A stretch of DNA of 64,000 nt from Amphritea atlantica (GCA_024397875.1 CP073344.1:248001-312000), one strand, 5' to 3'; positions 1 through 9,756 are shown, counted from the stretch's first letter. Numbers and translations: made by a program. Notes: generated by a model not told the origin, from the letters alone.

Positions 1-43
1 TGCCTACGTTTGGCAAGCCAACGATGCCGCATTTGAAACCCAT
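1..43 (-). CDS. ychF: Redox-regulated ATPase/GTPase YchF, 5' end only
   Basis: Only the first 14 codons lie in the window; the gene runs off the left edge. The start of the protein reads MGFKCGIVGLPNVG, the typical YchF/EngD N-terminus leading into the P-loop (GLPNVGK). YchF is an Obg-family P-loop NTPase that binds ribosomes and prefers ATP. It follows pth in the same direction with a 16-nt gap, the usual pth-ychF pair of gammaproteobacteria, so both are probably on one mRNA. Confidence 0.85.
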   Translation of the reverse strand, partial: MGFKCGIVGLPNVG

Positions 44-59
44 GGCTGTGATCCTGTCG

Positions 60-653
60 TCAGTTGTTCGGCTTAAAAGAGTGTAAGGTTGTCATCGCTT
101 TGTGCCAGTCGCCGCCAGCGGCCTGTTCCAGCACTCGCATGGCTTCGTCGCAGGCCGCTTCAGTGATGCTGAACTCGGAAGCGGGGGCTTTTTTCAGCAC
201 AAAACCGGTGACCTCGCTTGCGCTGCCCGGGTGTCCGATGCCGATGCGCAGGCGATAAAAATTCTTGTTGTTGCCTAGCTTGCTGATGATGTCGCGCAAA
301 CCGTTATGTCCACCGTGACCTCCGCCTTGTTTAAAGCGGGCAACACCGGGCGGCAGATCCAGTTCGTCGTGGGCGACAAGTATCTGTTCAGCGGGAATCT
401 TATAAAAATTAGCCAGAGAGGCAACTGCCTGGCCACTGAGATTCATAAAGGTAGTCGGGATCAGCAGGTGAACAGGTTGACCGTTCAGGCTGATCTTGCC
501 ATACAGACCGTGAAACTTCGTTTCCGGTTTGAGTTGGGTAAGGTGCCGGGCAGCAAGCTGCCCGACAAAGTCGGCTCCGGCATTGTGACGGGTCTGGTCA
601 TACTTCTGGCCAGGATTGCCCAAGCCAACGATCAGTTGTATCTGGTCTTGCAT
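60..653 (-). CDS. pth: Peptidyl-tRNA hydrolase
   Basis: Hydrolyses peptidyl-tRNA that drops off ribosomes, releasing tRNA for reuse; cytosolic. The 197-residue length fits the bacterial Pth family. The N-terminal GLGNPG motif (residues 10-15), the catalytic His of RHNAG (H23) and the HDELDLPPG segment (catalytic Asp) are all present, as is the Gly-rich GGHGGHNGL stretch. It lies 21 nt after rplY and just before ychF, the standard rplY-pth-ychF order, suggesting an operon. The Shine-Dalgarno sequence is weak, which fits translation coupled to rplY. Confidence 0.97.
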   Translation of the reverse strand: MQDQIQLIVGLGNPGQKYDQTRHNAGADFVGQLAARHLTQLKPETKFHGLYGKISLNGQPVHLLIPTTFMNLSGQAVASLANFYKIPAEQILVAHDELDLPPGVARFKQGGGHGGHNGLRDIISKLGNNKNFYRLRIGIGHPGSASEVTGFVLKKAPASEFSITEAACDEAMRVLEQAAGGDWHKAMTTLHSFKPNN

Positions 654-674
654 ACCGGAGCCTGTAGTCAGCTA

Positions 675-1274
675 TTACTTACCAGCTTTAGCTGCACGTG
701 GTGCGTAAGCCTGAGCGATACCCTGGTCACGGTCAGCACCGCGACGCAGTTGTACAATCTCAACGCCTTTTGGCAGAGTGATGTTGGACAGGTGGATAAC
801 CTGATCCATATCGACTTTAGACAGGTCAACTTCCAGTACTTCTGGCAGGTTTTCTGGCAAGCAGACAACTTTTGCAGTGTTTTGCTGGATGGTGAACTTA
901 CCAGACGCTTTACCGGCCGGAGACTGGCTGAAGTTAACAAAGCTCAGCGGCACGATGATCTCGATAGGCGTAGATTTGTTGACGCGCTGGAAGTCAACGT
1001 GCATCACGGAGCTTTTAGCCGGGTGACGTTGCAGATCTTTAACGATAACTTTTTCTTCTTTGCCTTCCAGTTCCAGAGTCAGAATAGAAGAGAAGAAGCT
1101 AGAATCTTCGATCTGTTTAACCAGAACACGGTTTTCCAGGGAGATAGACACAGGCTTTTTACGCTTGTCACCACCGTAAACTACAGCAGGAACAAAACCA
1201 GCATGACGCAGGCGGCGGCTCGCACCTTTCCCTTCGTCAGTACGAGGCTGTGCATTCAATACAAAATCGGTCAT
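675..1274 (-). CDS. rplY: 50S ribosomal protein L25/general stress protein Ctc
   Basis: 5S rRNA-binding ribosomal protein of the long (CTC/TL5) form: an N-terminal L25 domain (about residues 1-95) and a C-terminal beta domain, 199 residues in all, against about 94 in E. coli, which has only the N-terminal domain. The N-terminus with GKGASRRLRHAGFVPAVVYG is typical. The C-terminal tail is Ala/Lys rich. A GAAGG ribosome-binding site lies about 5 nt before the ATG. An intrinsic terminator ends only 15 nt before the start codon, so expression may depend on read-through from prs. Confidence 0.96.
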   Translation of the reverse strand: MTDFVLNAQPRTDEGKGASRRLRHAGFVPAVVYGGDKRKKPVSISLENRVLVKQIEDSSFFSSILTLELEGKEEKVIVKDLQRHPAKSSVMHVDFQRVNKSTPIEIIVPLSFVNFSQSPAGKASGKFTIQQNTAKVVCLPENLPEVLEVDLSKVDMDQVIHLSNITLPKGVEIVQLRRGADRDQGIAQAYAPRAAKAGK

Positions 1275-1289
1275 TTTAGTACCTTCAAT

Positions 1290-1330
1290 AAAAACAAAAC
1301 TGCAAACACCTTGCGACCAGGTATTTGCAG
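1290..1330 (-). terminator. Intrinsic terminator/attenuator between prs and rplY
   Basis: On the minus strand a 12-bp stem (1319-1330 pairs with 1300-1311, one G-U pair, 7-nt loop) is followed by TTTTGTTTTT (1299-1290). It sits after prs, but its U-tract ends 15 nt before the rplY ATG and 5 nt before its ribosome-binding site. There is no room for a normal promoter between it and rplY. Confidence 0.8.
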
Positions 1331-1403
1331 TTATTTCAGTAAGCCCGTAATGGGCACGTTTTCCCGTTTGGGATGTTTATCAGCTACCGATAAGCTCGCG
1401 GGC

Positions 1404-2345
1404 TTAGCGGAACATAGCGCTGATAGATTCTTCATTACAGACGCGGCGTACCGCTTCTGCCAGCATCGGCGCCAGGGTTAGCTGACGGATCTGAGGACAG
1501 TTCGCTGCAGCTTCACTCAGCGGGATTGTATCTGTGACAACCAGTTCATCAAGATCAGAGCCTGAAATATTGCTGATTGCTGCACCCGATAGCACTGCAT
1601 GGGTTGCATAAGCAACCACCTTCTCGGCGCCGTTAGCTTTCAGCGCGCCAGCGGCTTTACACAGGGTGCCGGCGGTATCACACATGTCATCGACCAGGAT
1701 ACAGGTGCGGCCTTTTACATCACCAATCAGGTTCATTACCTGAGCTTCGTTGGCTTTTTCACGACGCTTGTCGATAATCGCCAGATCACAGCCAAGTTGT
1801 TTGGCGACTGCCCGTGCGCGTACTACACCACCGACATCGGGGGAGACAACGATCGGGTTGTCATAGCTCTGACGGGCGATCTCATCCAGCAGTACCGGAG
1901 AGCCGTAGACGTTATCCACAGGGATATCGAAGAAGCCCTGAATCTGGTCGGCATGCAGATCGACGGTCAGTACCCGGTCGATTCCTACGCCTGCCAGCAT
2001 ATCAGCAACAACTTTGGCGCTGATCGCAACCCGGGCAGAGCGCGGACGGCGATCCTGGCGGGCATAACCATAATAGGGAATGACAGCAGTAATCCGGCTG
2101 GCGGAGCCACGACGCAGCGCGTCAGCCATGACGATCAGTTCCATCAGGTTGTCATTGGTCGGAGCACAGGTGGACTGGAGGATGAATACATCCTTGCCAC
2201 GGGCGTTCTCAAGAATCTCAACGCTGATTTCACCATCGCTGAATTTCGTTACGGTGGCTTCGCCCATCGGAATATCGAGGCGCTCTACAACTTTTTCAGC
2301 CAGCTGGCGATTTGCATTGCCAGTGAAGACCATCATTTTAGGCAC
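1404..2345 (-). CDS. prs: Ribose-phosphate pyrophosphokinase
   Basis: Makes PRPP from ribose 5-phosphate and ATP for nucleotide, His and Trp synthesis. Signature segments are present: [13 protein letters not shown], the [14 protein letters not shown] loop, [10 protein letters not shown] and the PRPP loop [11 protein letters not shown]. The start is taken as a GTG at 2345, preceded by GGAAGG at about 8 nt, giving MPKMMVFTG and 313 residues, close to the usual 315. An upstream in-frame ATG at 2414 would add a 23-residue tail not seen in the family. tRNA-Gln lies upstream and rplY downstream. Confidence 0.95.
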   Translation of the reverse strand: MPKMMVFTGNANRQLAEKVVERLDIPMGEATVTKFSDGEISVEILENARGKDVFILQSTCAPTNDNLMELIVMADALRRGSASRITAVIPYYGYARQDRRPRSARVAISAKVVADMLAGVGIDRVLTVDLHADQIQGFFDIPVDNVYGSPVLLDEIARQSYDNPIVVSPDVGGVVRARAVAKQLGCDLAIIDKRREKANEAQVMNLIGDVKGRTCILVDDMCDTAGTLCKAAGALKANGAEKVVAYATHAVLSGAAISNISGSDLDELVVTDTIPLSEAAANCPQIRQLTLAPMLAEAVRRVCNEESISAMFR

Positions 2346-2502
2346 AGTGTCTACCTTCCCGGATCTGCAGTCATTTAATTGAGATTCGTACATTGTTTGT
2401 GACGGGGCTTCCACTCTACTTAAACCTCATAAATAAAGGATCAGGAGCCGTTGCCCGGCCAGGCTCTTTAACATTGCTCCCTTATCGGGTGCAGGTTAAA
2501 GC

Positions 2503-2577
2503 TGGCTGGGGTAGGAGGATTCGAACCTCCGCATGACGAGATCAAAACCCGTTGCCTTACCGCTTGGCGATACCCCA
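2503..2577 (-). tRNA. tRNA-Gln (anticodon TTG)
   Basis: The minus strand reads TGGGGTATCGCCAAGCGGTA at the 5' end and ends GTTCGAATCCTCCTACCCCA plus GCCA. The acceptor stem is 7 bp and the anticodon loop is TTTTGAT (anticodon TTG). The 3' CCA is encoded. It sits between lolB and prs, a position where tRNA-Gln is also found in pseudomonads. Confidence 0.97.
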
Positions 2578-2674
2578 ATACCTCAAATCTACAGAGATAG
2601 CCCTGTAAAAGAGGCGCACATTTTCCCGGAACAACGCGTTAAAGTCAAACAAATGGCGGCGAAAAACGGTAATT

Positions 2675-3271
2675 TCAGAGTTGTATCTGCCACTCCTTGG
2701 CGATGATGGTCAGGCGCAGATCGTTACGGCTGATGGTCAGCTTTTCCGGCAGCAGGTATCCGTTGCGGTTGGTGAATCTTAAGTAATTGATTTCCCAGTT
2801 GTTCTGTACCAGTTTTTGCAGGCGTTGCTGGTCCATGCTGAGTTTAAAGGGGTGTCCCGGAGCAGGGATTCCCCTGATCCAGTAAGGCAGATCCCTCACT
2901 GGAAACTGCCAGCCTAGGGTTTGCTCCATCAGCAGTTCGGGGGATGCCGCCCAGAGAGACTCCTCTCCGGCAACATCGATGGTTACGCCGTTCTCATCAC
3001 CTTCGATGCGAGCGCCACCCTGACCCAGCGGGCCGGTCAGCTCAATCTGATAATGCTGTTGCAGTTGTTGCCAGAACAGGGTGGCGTTGTTGTTTTCGCG
3101 GGCGGTGCGGATCCCGATCTTGCCTTTCAACTGCCAGCTATCCGCCGCCAACAGGGCCGGGTATTGCTCTTTCCAGGGGCGCTCAGCGTCAACCGGTTCC
3201 GGGCTGGGGGTCACCCCGGCACACCCGGTCAGCAGCAGGATTATGGATAAAACCAGCGAACGTAATGCCAT
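2675..3271 (-). CDS. lolB: Outer-membrane lipoprotein LolB
   Basis: Receives lipoproteins from LolA and inserts them in the outer membrane. There is a lipoprotein signal peptide with lipobox LLTGC (Cys17). The mature domain carries the LolB landmarks: WQLKGKIGIRTARENN, WQQ, GPLGQGGARIEG and a PYWIRGIP loop. The length, 198 residues, is normal. It starts 3 nt after the stop of the TPR lipoprotein gene, so the two are co-translated. The usual downstream partner ispE is not present: only 97 bp separate lolB from the tRNA-Gln gene. Confidence 0.94.
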   Translation of the reverse strand: MALRSLVLSIILLLTGCAGVTPSPEPVDAERPWKEQYPALLAADSWQLKGKIGIRTARENNNATLFWQQLQQHYQIELTGPLGQGGARIEGDENGVTIDVAGEESLWAASPELLMEQTLGWQFPVRDLPYWIRGIPAPGHPFKLSMDQQRLQKLVQNNWEINYLRFTNRNGYLLPEKLTISRNDLRLTIIAKEWQIQL

Positions 3272-3274
3272 TAC

Positions 3275-5014
3275 TTAATCCTGAGGGGCGTTGATTGAGG
3301 TTGCCGCGTCCATTAGAAACTCATTATCCGGGTGCTTCAGTTGTTCCTGCTTTAGCAGTTCCAGTGCCTGTCGCTGGCTTCCGGCAGCATGGTAAGCCTG
3401 AATCAGGTGAGCGCTGACCTCGGGATCGGGAAACAGATCGTAGGCCTGTTGCAGGAAACTGACCGCTTCAGAGGCTTTTCCCTGTTTCAGCAGTATCCAG
3501 CCCATGCTATCGAGAATAGCCGGGTCGTCTGGGGAGAGCTGTAAGGCCCTGTTGATCAGATCAAAGGCTTCATCAAAGCGGTCGGTATAGAGTGTCAGGG
3601 TATAGCCCAGCGCGTTTAACGCCATGCTGTTGTCCGGTTCCAGTGCCAGTACCTGACGCAGGTCTTTCTCAATCAGGCTAATATCCTGCGGGTCAAGCGT
3701 CATCGCCCGGGTATACAGCAGGTTGGCATTATCCGGGTGCTGCTGGAGGGCTTCATCCAGAATGCTCAGCGCGGCATCCTTGAAATCATGCAGATTGAGC
3801 CATTCCGCTTCCATCACGTAAAGCGGGATGTCGATCTCGGGCATGTTGTTACGCGTCTCCTGCAGTATGTCTTGCAGCCGGGTGCGGTTGTCCGGATGGT
3901 CAAGCAGCGTCGCGATACGGCGGTAAGCCTGCAGAATGTTGTTGCTGTCTTTGACCTTTAGAAAATGACCGATCGCCTGTTCGGCGTTACTCTCATGTTG
4001 CTCGATCAGGCCCAGATAGTAGTGGGGTGTCGTATTGTCCGGGTAGCGCTGCAACAGATCCTGCATGATTGTGCGACTCTGTTCTACCTGGTCATTTTCC
4101 AGCAGGAGCAGGGCTGTATAGAAGGTCAGTTGCGGCTCTTCTGGGAAGGTTTCCACTAACAGCATGGCCTGTTTAACCGCCTTCTTTGTCTGCTCAGACT
4201 GGAACAGCAGTTGTACATAAAGCATAAACAGTTGCTGATCAGGCTGGTCCGCGTCCATCTGTGGTTCGAGCACCCTGATCGCTTTACGGAAATCGCCCTG
4301 CGCGCGCAGCAGTTCAGCTTTCTGCAGAATCGCTTCCAGGTGATCGGGATCTTCAGCGATAGCGCTATTAAAGCGTTGCAATGCTTTTTCGCTGTTTCCC
4401 TGAAGGGCATAGAGAACCCCCAGTGTGGTCAGCAGAGTCGCATCCGTTTCCTTACCCGGGTGCTCTTCCAGCAGCCGGATGTAGGCCGTTGTTTCTTCCG
4501 CACTGAACTTGTCTGCCTGGGCGCTGATGATTATCAGTGTCTGCTTATCTGAGTGATGCAGCGCTTTGCGCAGCAGGGGGAGTGCTACGGTGAAATTGCC
4601 TTTACGCAGTAACAGACTGGCGGAGATAAGGTAGGGTTCGGGATTTTCAGGCTCCGCCTTCTGCCAGAGCTCGCTGGCTTCAAGTAGCTGATCCTCCCGC
4701 TGCAGATACTGAGCGATGTAGGTGGCGCGTTTGGCAATTTCCGGGTCTCCGGTCAGTTGGGCCTGATGGAGATAGTTGTTCAGTGACAGATCAAACTCTT
4801 TTCGCTGGCCGGCGATTTCAGCAACGATAAGCTCATACAGGGTTTCCCGGTTGAGTTCTCCCGGATGGTATTCCACCGCAGGCAGCGGAGTGACCTCTGT
4901 ATCAGACTCCGGTTTGCTTAACGTGCCGGCGCAGCCGCTTAAGCTTAATACTACCGCTATTAAGGTGATCGCAAGCGATGTTTCGGCTTTTCTTACGAGA
5001 GTGGGTGCTTTCAT
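3275..5014 (-). CDS. Tetratricopeptide-repeat lipoprotein
   Basis: A large TPR protein (579 residues from the chosen start) of the type found next to lolB and hemA in pseudomonads and relatives. The ATG at 5014 gives a clean lipoprotein signal peptide ending LSLSGC (Cys28); an earlier ATG at 5083 would put 23 residues in front of it. The rest is nearly all helical TPR repeats with typical W-LG-Y-A-F-A-P spacing, for example ALGYTLTLYTDRFDEAFDLI and DSMGWILLKQGKASEAVSFL. It probably acts as a scaffold at the outer membrane. Specific partners cannot be read from the sequence. Confidence 0.85.
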   Translation of the reverse strand: MKAPTLVRKAETSLAITLIAVVLSLSGCAGTLSKPESDTEVTPLPAVEYHPGELNRETLYELIVAEIAGQRKEFDLSLNNYLHQAQLTGDPEIAKRATYIAQYLQREDQLLEASELWQKAEPENPEPYLISASLLLRKGNFTVALPLLRKALHHSDKQTLIIISAQADKFSAEETTAYIRLLEEHPGKETDATLLTTLGVLYALQGNSEKALQRFNSAIAEDPDHLEAILQKAELLRAQGDFRKAIRVLEPQMDADQPDQQLFMLYVQLLFQSEQTKKAVKQAMLLVETFPEEPQLTFYTALLLLENDQVEQSRTIMQDLLQRYPDNTTPHYYLGLIEQHESNAEQAIGHFLKVKDSNNILQAYRRIATLLDHPDNRTRLQDILQETRNNMPEIDIPLYVMEAEWLNLHDFKDAALSILDEALQQHPDNANLLYTRAMTLDPQDISLIEKDLRQVLALEPDNSMALNALGYTLTLYTDRFDEAFDLINRALQLSPDDPAILDSMGWILLKQGKASEAVSFLQQAYDLFPDPEVSAHLIQAYHAAGSQRQALELLKQEQLKHPDNEFLMDAATSINAPQD

Positions 5015-5130
5015 TTCGCTGATTTTATCTGTTGCAAAGAGATTGATGGCTCCACTATAGATGAATCGCAGGGGTGTTGTCATATATGGCTGTAATTCGT
5101 AAAAAATTGATTTGATGCGGCACGGGTTTT

Positions 5131-5159
5131 TTAACCTTTAAGCGAATAAAGTGTATTAT
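5131..5159 (+). promoter_or_regulatory. Probable sigma-70 promoter of hemA
   Basis: TTAACC at 5131-5136 and TATTAT at 5154-5159 are spaced by 17 nt and match the -35/-10 consensus at 4/6 and 5/6 positions. This places a start site near 5166, about 30 nt before the hemA ATG at 5195. The divergent TPR gene starts at 5014, so the promoter lies in the shared intergenic space. Confidence 0.45.
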
Positions 5160-5194
5160 TACGCGCTATTTCAATCTGGGTGATATTTTCCTAT

Positions 5195-6463
5195 ATGGCT
5201 TTGCTCGCGTTAGGCATCAATCATAAGACAGCTTCGGTATCGGTCCGTGAGAAGGTCGCTTTTGCGCCGGAGCAGATGGCCGATGCATTGGCACAGGCCT
5301 GTGAGCTGGCACATCTGAAAGAGGTGGCGATTCTCTCTACCTGTAATCGCACCGAGCTCTACTGCTCAACCGAGCTCGAAGGAACCCGCGCACTGTTGGA
5401 GTGGCTGGGAAGTTATCACCGTCTCGATCCGGATGAGTTGCAGCGCTGCAGCTATGCGCATTGGGGGCAGGATGCGGCTCAGCACATGATGCGGGTTGCC
5501 AGTGGTCTGGATTCCCTGGTGCTGGGCGAACCGCAAATTCTGGGGCAGCTTAAATCCAGCTATGCTGTGTCTCAGAGTTCGGGGGTGGTTGGCGCTGAGC
5601 TGGATCGCTTGTTTCAGCAGACGTTTGCGGTCGCCAAAAAAGTCCGCACCGATACCGCGATAGGTGAGAACCCGGTGTCGGTTGCCTATGCATCGGTGAG
5701 TCTGGCGCAGCATATCTTTGCCGATCTGAGTAAGAGTAAAGCACTGTTGATCGGTGCCGGTGAAACCATCGAACTGGTTGCCCGGCACCTGTCGGAAGCG
5801 GGCGTTAAACAGATGATCGTGGCGAACCGGACCCTGGTGCGTGCAGAAACGCTGGCGCAAGAGTTCAATGCCCGGGCTATTTTGCTGGGCGATATTCCTG
5901 AAGCACTTGAAGATGCCGATATTGTTATCGCATCGACCGCCAGCCAGTTGCCTATTCTGGGTAAGGGGGCGGTTGAATCGGCCCTGAAAAAACGTAAACA
6001 CCGGCCCATCTTTATGGTGGATATCGCGGTGCCACGGGATATCGAGCAGGAAGTTGCTGAACTGGATGATGTCTATCTCTATACCGTCGATGACCTGAAA
6101 GAGGTGATCGAGGAAAATGTTCGTAGCCGTGAAAGTGCAGCGCAGGAAGCCGAGACGCTGGTCGAGGCGGGGGCATCGGAGTTTATGCGTCAGCTTCGCT
6201 CTCTGGGGGCGGTTGAGACGGTCATGTCGCTGCGTCAGCAGGCTGAGCAGCTGCGTGATATCGAACTGGAAAAAGCGCTGCGTCAACTGAGTAATGGTAA
6301 AGATACTCAGGAGGTGCTGAATAATCTGGCACGTGGTTTAACCAATAAATTAATTCACAGCCCGACAGTGCAGCTGCGTAAAGCCAGTGCTGAGGGACGT
6401 GATGACTATCTCGAGATGGCGCAGGACCTGTTTCAGCTATCTCATAATGTAAAAGAAGACTGA
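5195..6463 (+). CDS. hemA: Glutamyl-tRNA reductase
   Basis: First committed step of C5-pathway tetrapyrrole synthesis: NADPH-dependent reduction of Glu-tRNA to glutamate-1-semialdehyde. Starting at the ATG at 5195 ([13 protein letters not shown]) gives 422 residues, in line with E. coli (418). The catalytic Cys is Cys50 in STCNRTELY. Other landmarks are [18 protein letters not shown], the NADPH-binding [16 protein letters not shown] and a C-terminal helical dimerisation region. prfA follows 6 nt later and prmC after that, the conserved hemA-prfA-prmC operon. Confidence 0.97.
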   Translation: MALLALGINHKTASVSVREKVAFAPEQMADALAQACELAHLKEVAILSTCNRTELYCSTELEGTRALLEWLGSYHRLDPDELQRCSYAHWGQDAAQHMMRVASGLDSLVLGEPQILGQLKSSYAVSQSSGVVGAELDRLFQQTFAVAKKVRTDTAIGENPVSVAYASVSLAQHIFADLSKSKALLIGAGETIELVARHLSEAGVKQMIVANRTLVRAETLAQEFNARAILLGDIPEALEDADIVIASTASQLPILGKGAVESALKKRKHRPIFMVDIAVPRDIEQEVAELDDVYLYTVDDLKEVIEENVRSRESAAQEAETLVEAGASEFMRQLRSLGAVETVMSLRQQAEQLRDIELEKALRQLSNGKDTQEVLNNLARGLTNKLIHSPTVQLRKASAEGRDDYLEMAQDLFQLSHNVKED

Positions 6464-6469
6464 TTAGTG

Positions 6470-7558
6470 ATGAAAGAATCGATAGCCCTTAAACTGGAAA
6501 GCCTTGCCGACCGTTATGAAGAACTGGCGGCGTTGCTGGGCGATGCCGGGGTGATCTCTAATCAGGATAAGTTTCGTGCTTATTCGAAGGAATATTCTGA
6601 GCTGGAGCCGGTGGTTAAATGTTTTCAGTCGTATCAGGCGGCGGAGGCCGATCTGGATGAAGCCCTGCTGATGCTGGATGATTCCGACCCCGATATGCGT
6701 GAGATGGCTAAGGAGGAATACTCTGCGGCCAAAGAGAATATTGAAACCCTGGAGCAAGAGCTGCAGATCCTGCTGCTGCCCAAGGATCCGAACGATTCCC
6801 GTAACGTATTCCTTGAAGTCCGTGCCGGTACGGGCGGCGATGAGGCGGCAATCTTCTCCGGAGACCTGTTGCGGATGTATAGCCGCTATGCTGAAGCTCA
6901 GGGCTGGAAGCTGGAGATCATCAGCGCTAACGAGGGTGAACACGGTGGCTATAAAGAGGTTATCAGCCGGATTATCGGCAAAGATGTTTATTCCCGTCTG
7001 AAGTTTGAGTCGGGTGCCCACCGGGTTCAGCGGGTACCGGAAACTGAATCTCAGGGCCGTATCCACACGTCAGCCTGTACCGTCGCCGTGATGCCTGAGA
7101 TGGATGAGGTCAGTGATGTGCAGATTAACAAAGCCGATCTGCGGGTTGATACTTTTCGGGCATCCGGTGCCGGTGGTCAGCACGTTAACAAAACCGACTC
7201 TGCTATCCGTATTACCCATATCCCGACCGGAGTGGTGGTTGAGTGTCAGGAGGAGCGTTCGCAGCATAAGAACCGCTCTAAAGCGATGTCGTTGTTGGCA
7301 TCGCGTCTGCAGGCAGCAGAGCAGGAGCGGCATGCCGCAGCGCAGGCCAGCACCCGTAAATCACTGGTCGGCAGTGGCGACCGCTCTGAGCGTATTCGCA
7401 CCTATAATTTTCCTCAGGGGCGAATTACCGATCACCGTATCAATCTGACGCTGTATAAGCTTCAGGAGGTGATGGAGGGCTCACTGGGTGCGGTTGTGGA
7501 TCCTCTGGTCAGCGAATATCAGGCTGAATTGCTTGGCGCTCTGTCCGACGAGAACTAA
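6470..7558 (+). CDS. prfA: Peptide chain release factor 1
   Basis: Decodes UAA/UAG stop codons and triggers peptide release. The GGQ motif is present in [14 protein letters not shown] (near residue 235), and the codon-recognition tripeptide has the PxT form (PET in [14 protein letters not shown]). 362 residues from the ATG at 6470; a GTG directly before it (6467) is possible but not needed. It lies 6 nt after hemA and 11 nt before prmC, whose product methylates the Gln of GGQ. Confidence 0.97.
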   Translation: MKESIALKLESLADRYEELAALLGDAGVISNQDKFRAYSKEYSELEPVVKCFQSYQAAEADLDEALLMLDDSDPDMREMAKEEYSAAKENIETLEQELQILLLPKDPNDSRNVFLEVRAGTGGDEAAIFSGDLLRMYSRYAEAQGWKLEIISANEGEHGGYKEVISRIIGKDVYSRLKFESGAHRVQRVPETESQGRIHTSACTVAVMPEMDEVSDVQINKADLRVDTFRASGAGGQHVNKTDSAIRITHIPTGVVVECQEERSQHKNRSKAMSLLASRLQAAEQERHAAAQASTRKSLVGSGDRSERIRTYNFPQGRITDHRINLTLYKLQEVMEGSLGAVVDPLVSEYQAELLGALSDEN

Positions 7559-7569
7559 CGCGGATCGCT

Positions 7570-8433
7570 ATGAATATCACCGAAGCTCAGGCATGTGCCG
7601 CGCAGCTCTCCGCCAGTAGTGACAGTCCGGCTGCGGATGTCGAATTGTTGCTTTGCCACATTCTGGGCTGCAATCGCACCTTTCTGTTCATGCACCGTGA
7701 GCATCAGTTGACAGCGCAACAGCAGGCTCAGTTAGAGCAACTGATCCAGCGGCGAATTCAGGGGGAGCCGGTGGCGCATCTGATCGGTAGTCGCGGTTTC
7801 TGGACCTTTGATCTTGAAGTGAATGCGACGACCCTGATCCCCCGTCCGGATACCGAGTGTCTGGTGGAGCAAGCGCTTGAGCTTATTCCGGCTGCAGCGG
7901 CCAGAGTGCTGGACCTGGGTACCGGAACCGGTGCCATCGCACTGGCGCTGGCGTCAGAGCGGCCTGCCTGGGATGTCGTTGCCGTTGACCGGGTGGCTGA
8001 GGCGGTTTTACTGGCAGAAAATAACCGGCAACGAATCGGCCTGGAGAATGTCACAGTTTTACAGGGTAACTGGTTTGAACCGGTTTCCGGGGTGTTTGAT
8101 CTGATTGTCAGCAACCCCCCCTATATTGATCCTCAGGATCCGCATCTGCAGCAGGGTGATGTTCGCTTTGAGCCGCTGAGTGCGTTGGTCGCAGAGGAAA
8201 ACGGGCTGGCTGATATTCGTTATATCGCCAGCGCAGCGCGTCGTTTTCTGGTGGATGGCGGCAGGTTGCTGTTTGAACATGGTTGTGATCAGGCGAATGC
8301 TGTGCAGCGATTGCTGGCTGATCTGAAATACAGCGAAATTGGATCGGCGCAGGATTATGGCGGCAATGACCGCATCACCTGGGCCCGATGGAACCCTCCG
8401 GTGAAACAAGAGAATAAATACGATGCTGAATGA
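7570..8433 (+). CDS. prmC: Release-factor glutamine methyltransferase PrmC (HemK)
   Basis: SAM-dependent N5-methylation of the GGQ glutamine in RF1/RF2. An N-terminal helical substrate domain is followed by a Rossmann methyltransferase domain with VLDLGTGTGAIALAL (about residues 113-127) and the catalytic NPPY motif at residues 182-185. 287 residues, close to the usual 277. The 3' end overlaps moeB by 11 bp, so the two are translationally linked. Confidence 0.96.
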   Translation: MNITEAQACAAQLSASSDSPAADVELLLCHILGCNRTFLFMHREHQLTAQQQAQLEQLIQRRIQGEPVAHLIGSRGFWTFDLEVNATTLIPRPDTECLVEQALELIPAAAARVLDLGTGTGAIALALASERPAWDVVAVDRVAEAVLLAENNRQRIGLENVTVLQGNWFEPVSGVFDLIVSNPPYIDPQDPHLQQGDVRFEPLSALVAEENGLADIRYIASAARRFLVDGGRLLFEHGCDQANAVQRLLADLKYSEIGSAQDYGGNDRITWARWNPPVKQENKYDAE

Positions 8434-9178
8434 TGATCAGCTGTTGCGTTACAGTCGTCAGATTATGCTACCCGAGGTCGATATCGCCGGCCAGGAGGCC
8501 TGGTTAAGGGCTTCGGTGCTGATCATCGGGCTGGGAGGGCTGGGTAGCCCGGTAGCGATGTATCTGGCGGCCGCTGGTGTCGGCCGGCTGGTACTGGTGG
8601 ATGATGATCAGGTTGAGCTGACTAACCTGCAGCGGCAGATTATTCATTCCACTGCCGCGATTGGACGGGCCAAGGTGGAGTCGGCCAAAGCCACAATTTC
8701 CGGGCTCAACCCTGATACAGAAGTGGTCGCAATCAATGCCCGGCTGGATGAAGCTGCGCTGGAAAAACAGGTGGCGGAGTGTGATCTGGTGGTGGATTGC
8801 TGTGATAATTTCACCACTCGCTTTGCAGTGAATGCCGCGTGTGTAAAGCATCAGACGCCTCTGGTGTCGGGGGCCGCGATTCGCCTGGAAGGGCAGGTGG
8901 CGGTGTTTGATTCACGCCGCGAAGATGCCCCCTGCTACCGCTGTCTCTATCGGGATGGGGATGAGGAAAACCTTACCTGTTCCGAGAGCGGGGTGCTGGC
9001 ACCGTTGGTGGGTATTATCGGCTCGGTACAGGCGATGGAAGCATTAAAAGTACTGGCGACACTGGGTGAGCCGCTGGTGGGCAGATTATTACTGCTGGAC
9101 GGTCGCCATATGGACTGGCGAACACTGAAACTGCGACGGGATCCTGAATGTCCCTGTTGTGGTGATAAATATAATTAA
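8423..9178 (+). CDS. moeB: Molybdopterin-synthase adenylyltransferase MoeB (ThiF family)
   Basis: E1-like enzyme that adenylates the C-terminus of the sulfur carrier MoaD in molybdopterin synthesis. Features are the nucleotide-binding GLGGLGSP (residues 36-43), LVDDDQVELTNLQRQ, the conserved DNF Asp128, and two zinc-binding CxxC pairs (C171/C174 and C243/C246). 251 residues. It is most like MoeB, but a ThiF/HesA role with another carrier cannot be excluded because no moaD or thiS lies nearby. It overlaps prmC by 11 bp. Confidence 0.85.
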   Translation: MLNDDQLLRYSRQIMLPEVDIAGQEAWLRASVLIIGLGGLGSPVAMYLAAAGVGRLVLVDDDQVELTNLQRQIIHSTAAIGRAKVESAKATISGLNPDTEVVAINARLDEAALEKQVAECDLVVDCCDNFTTRFAVNAACVKHQTPLVSGAAIRLEGQVAVFDSRREDAPCYRCLYRDGDEENLTCSESGVLAPLVGIIGSVQAMEALKVLATLGEPLVGRLLLLDGRHMDWRTLKLRRDPECPCCGDKYN

Positions 9179-9193
9179 GAGGTACCGTATTCA

Positions 9194-9589
9194 ATGGAAA
9201 CCATTCGTCAGATATTAGCAAATACTAAAACCATCGCGATGGTCGGTGCGAGTTCTAAACCGCATCGCGCCAGTAATCAGGTGATGCATTTTCTGCTGGC
9301 TAAAGGCTATAACGTCATTCCGGTGAATCCGCTCAGGGTGGGTGAGCAGATTCACGGTCGTGAGGTGGTTTCCTCTCTGGCAGAGATTAAAGAGCCGATC
9401 GATATGGTGGACATCTTCCGTAACTCTGCTGACGCCGGAGACGCGGTCGATGAGGCGATTGCCGTGAATGCGAAAGCGGTCTGGATGCAGTTGGGGGTGA
9501 TCAATGAGCCCGCTGCTGAGAAAGCTGAAGCTGCCGGATTGCAGGTAGTGATGGATCGTTGTCCGGCCATTGAAATTCCCCGTCTCTGA
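9194..9589 (+). CDS. CoA-binding domain protein (YccU-like)
   Basis: 131-residue single-domain protein of the CoA_binding/Rossmann type, similar in make-up to E. coli YccU. The N-terminal [21 protein letters not shown] contains the glycine-rich nucleotide loop, followed by GYNVIPVNP and VDIFRNS. Such proteins are thought to bind CoA or related nucleotides; the cellular role is unknown. It starts 15 nt after moeB in the same direction (AAGAGG upstream), so it may be the last gene of the hemA-prfA-prmC-moeB run. Confidence 0.8.
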   Translation: METIRQILANTKTIAMVGASSKPHRASNQVMHFLLAKGYNVIPVNPLRVGEQIHGREVVSSLAEIKEPIDMVDIFRNSADAGDAVDEAIAVNAKAVWMQLGVINEPAAEKAEAAGLQVVMDRCPAIEIPRL

Positions 9590-9756
9590 GTCGTAATCGC
9601 TCTCTGGTCTTCTGCTGTCGTGGGTCAGTTTTATTTTCTGATATTCTCCTGACTTTATCTGTTTTCACCGGCAATGACCCTGAATTCAGGGGCATCTGGC
9701 TGGTGTCTGTACGATGATCCACTACAATGACAGGTTTACACTAAGGGTGAATACCG

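Noticed and set aside
306..1481. Long plus-strand frame of 391 codons across rplY and prs
   Set aside because: It is the antisense of pth, rplY and the prs 3' end, all with clear family matches on the minus strand; the antisense protein has no domain and no ribosome-binding site.
5366..6286. 306-codon minus-strand frame inside hemA
   Set aside because: Shadow of hemA, rich in residues produced by reverse reading of a biased gene; hemA has all catalytic motifs.
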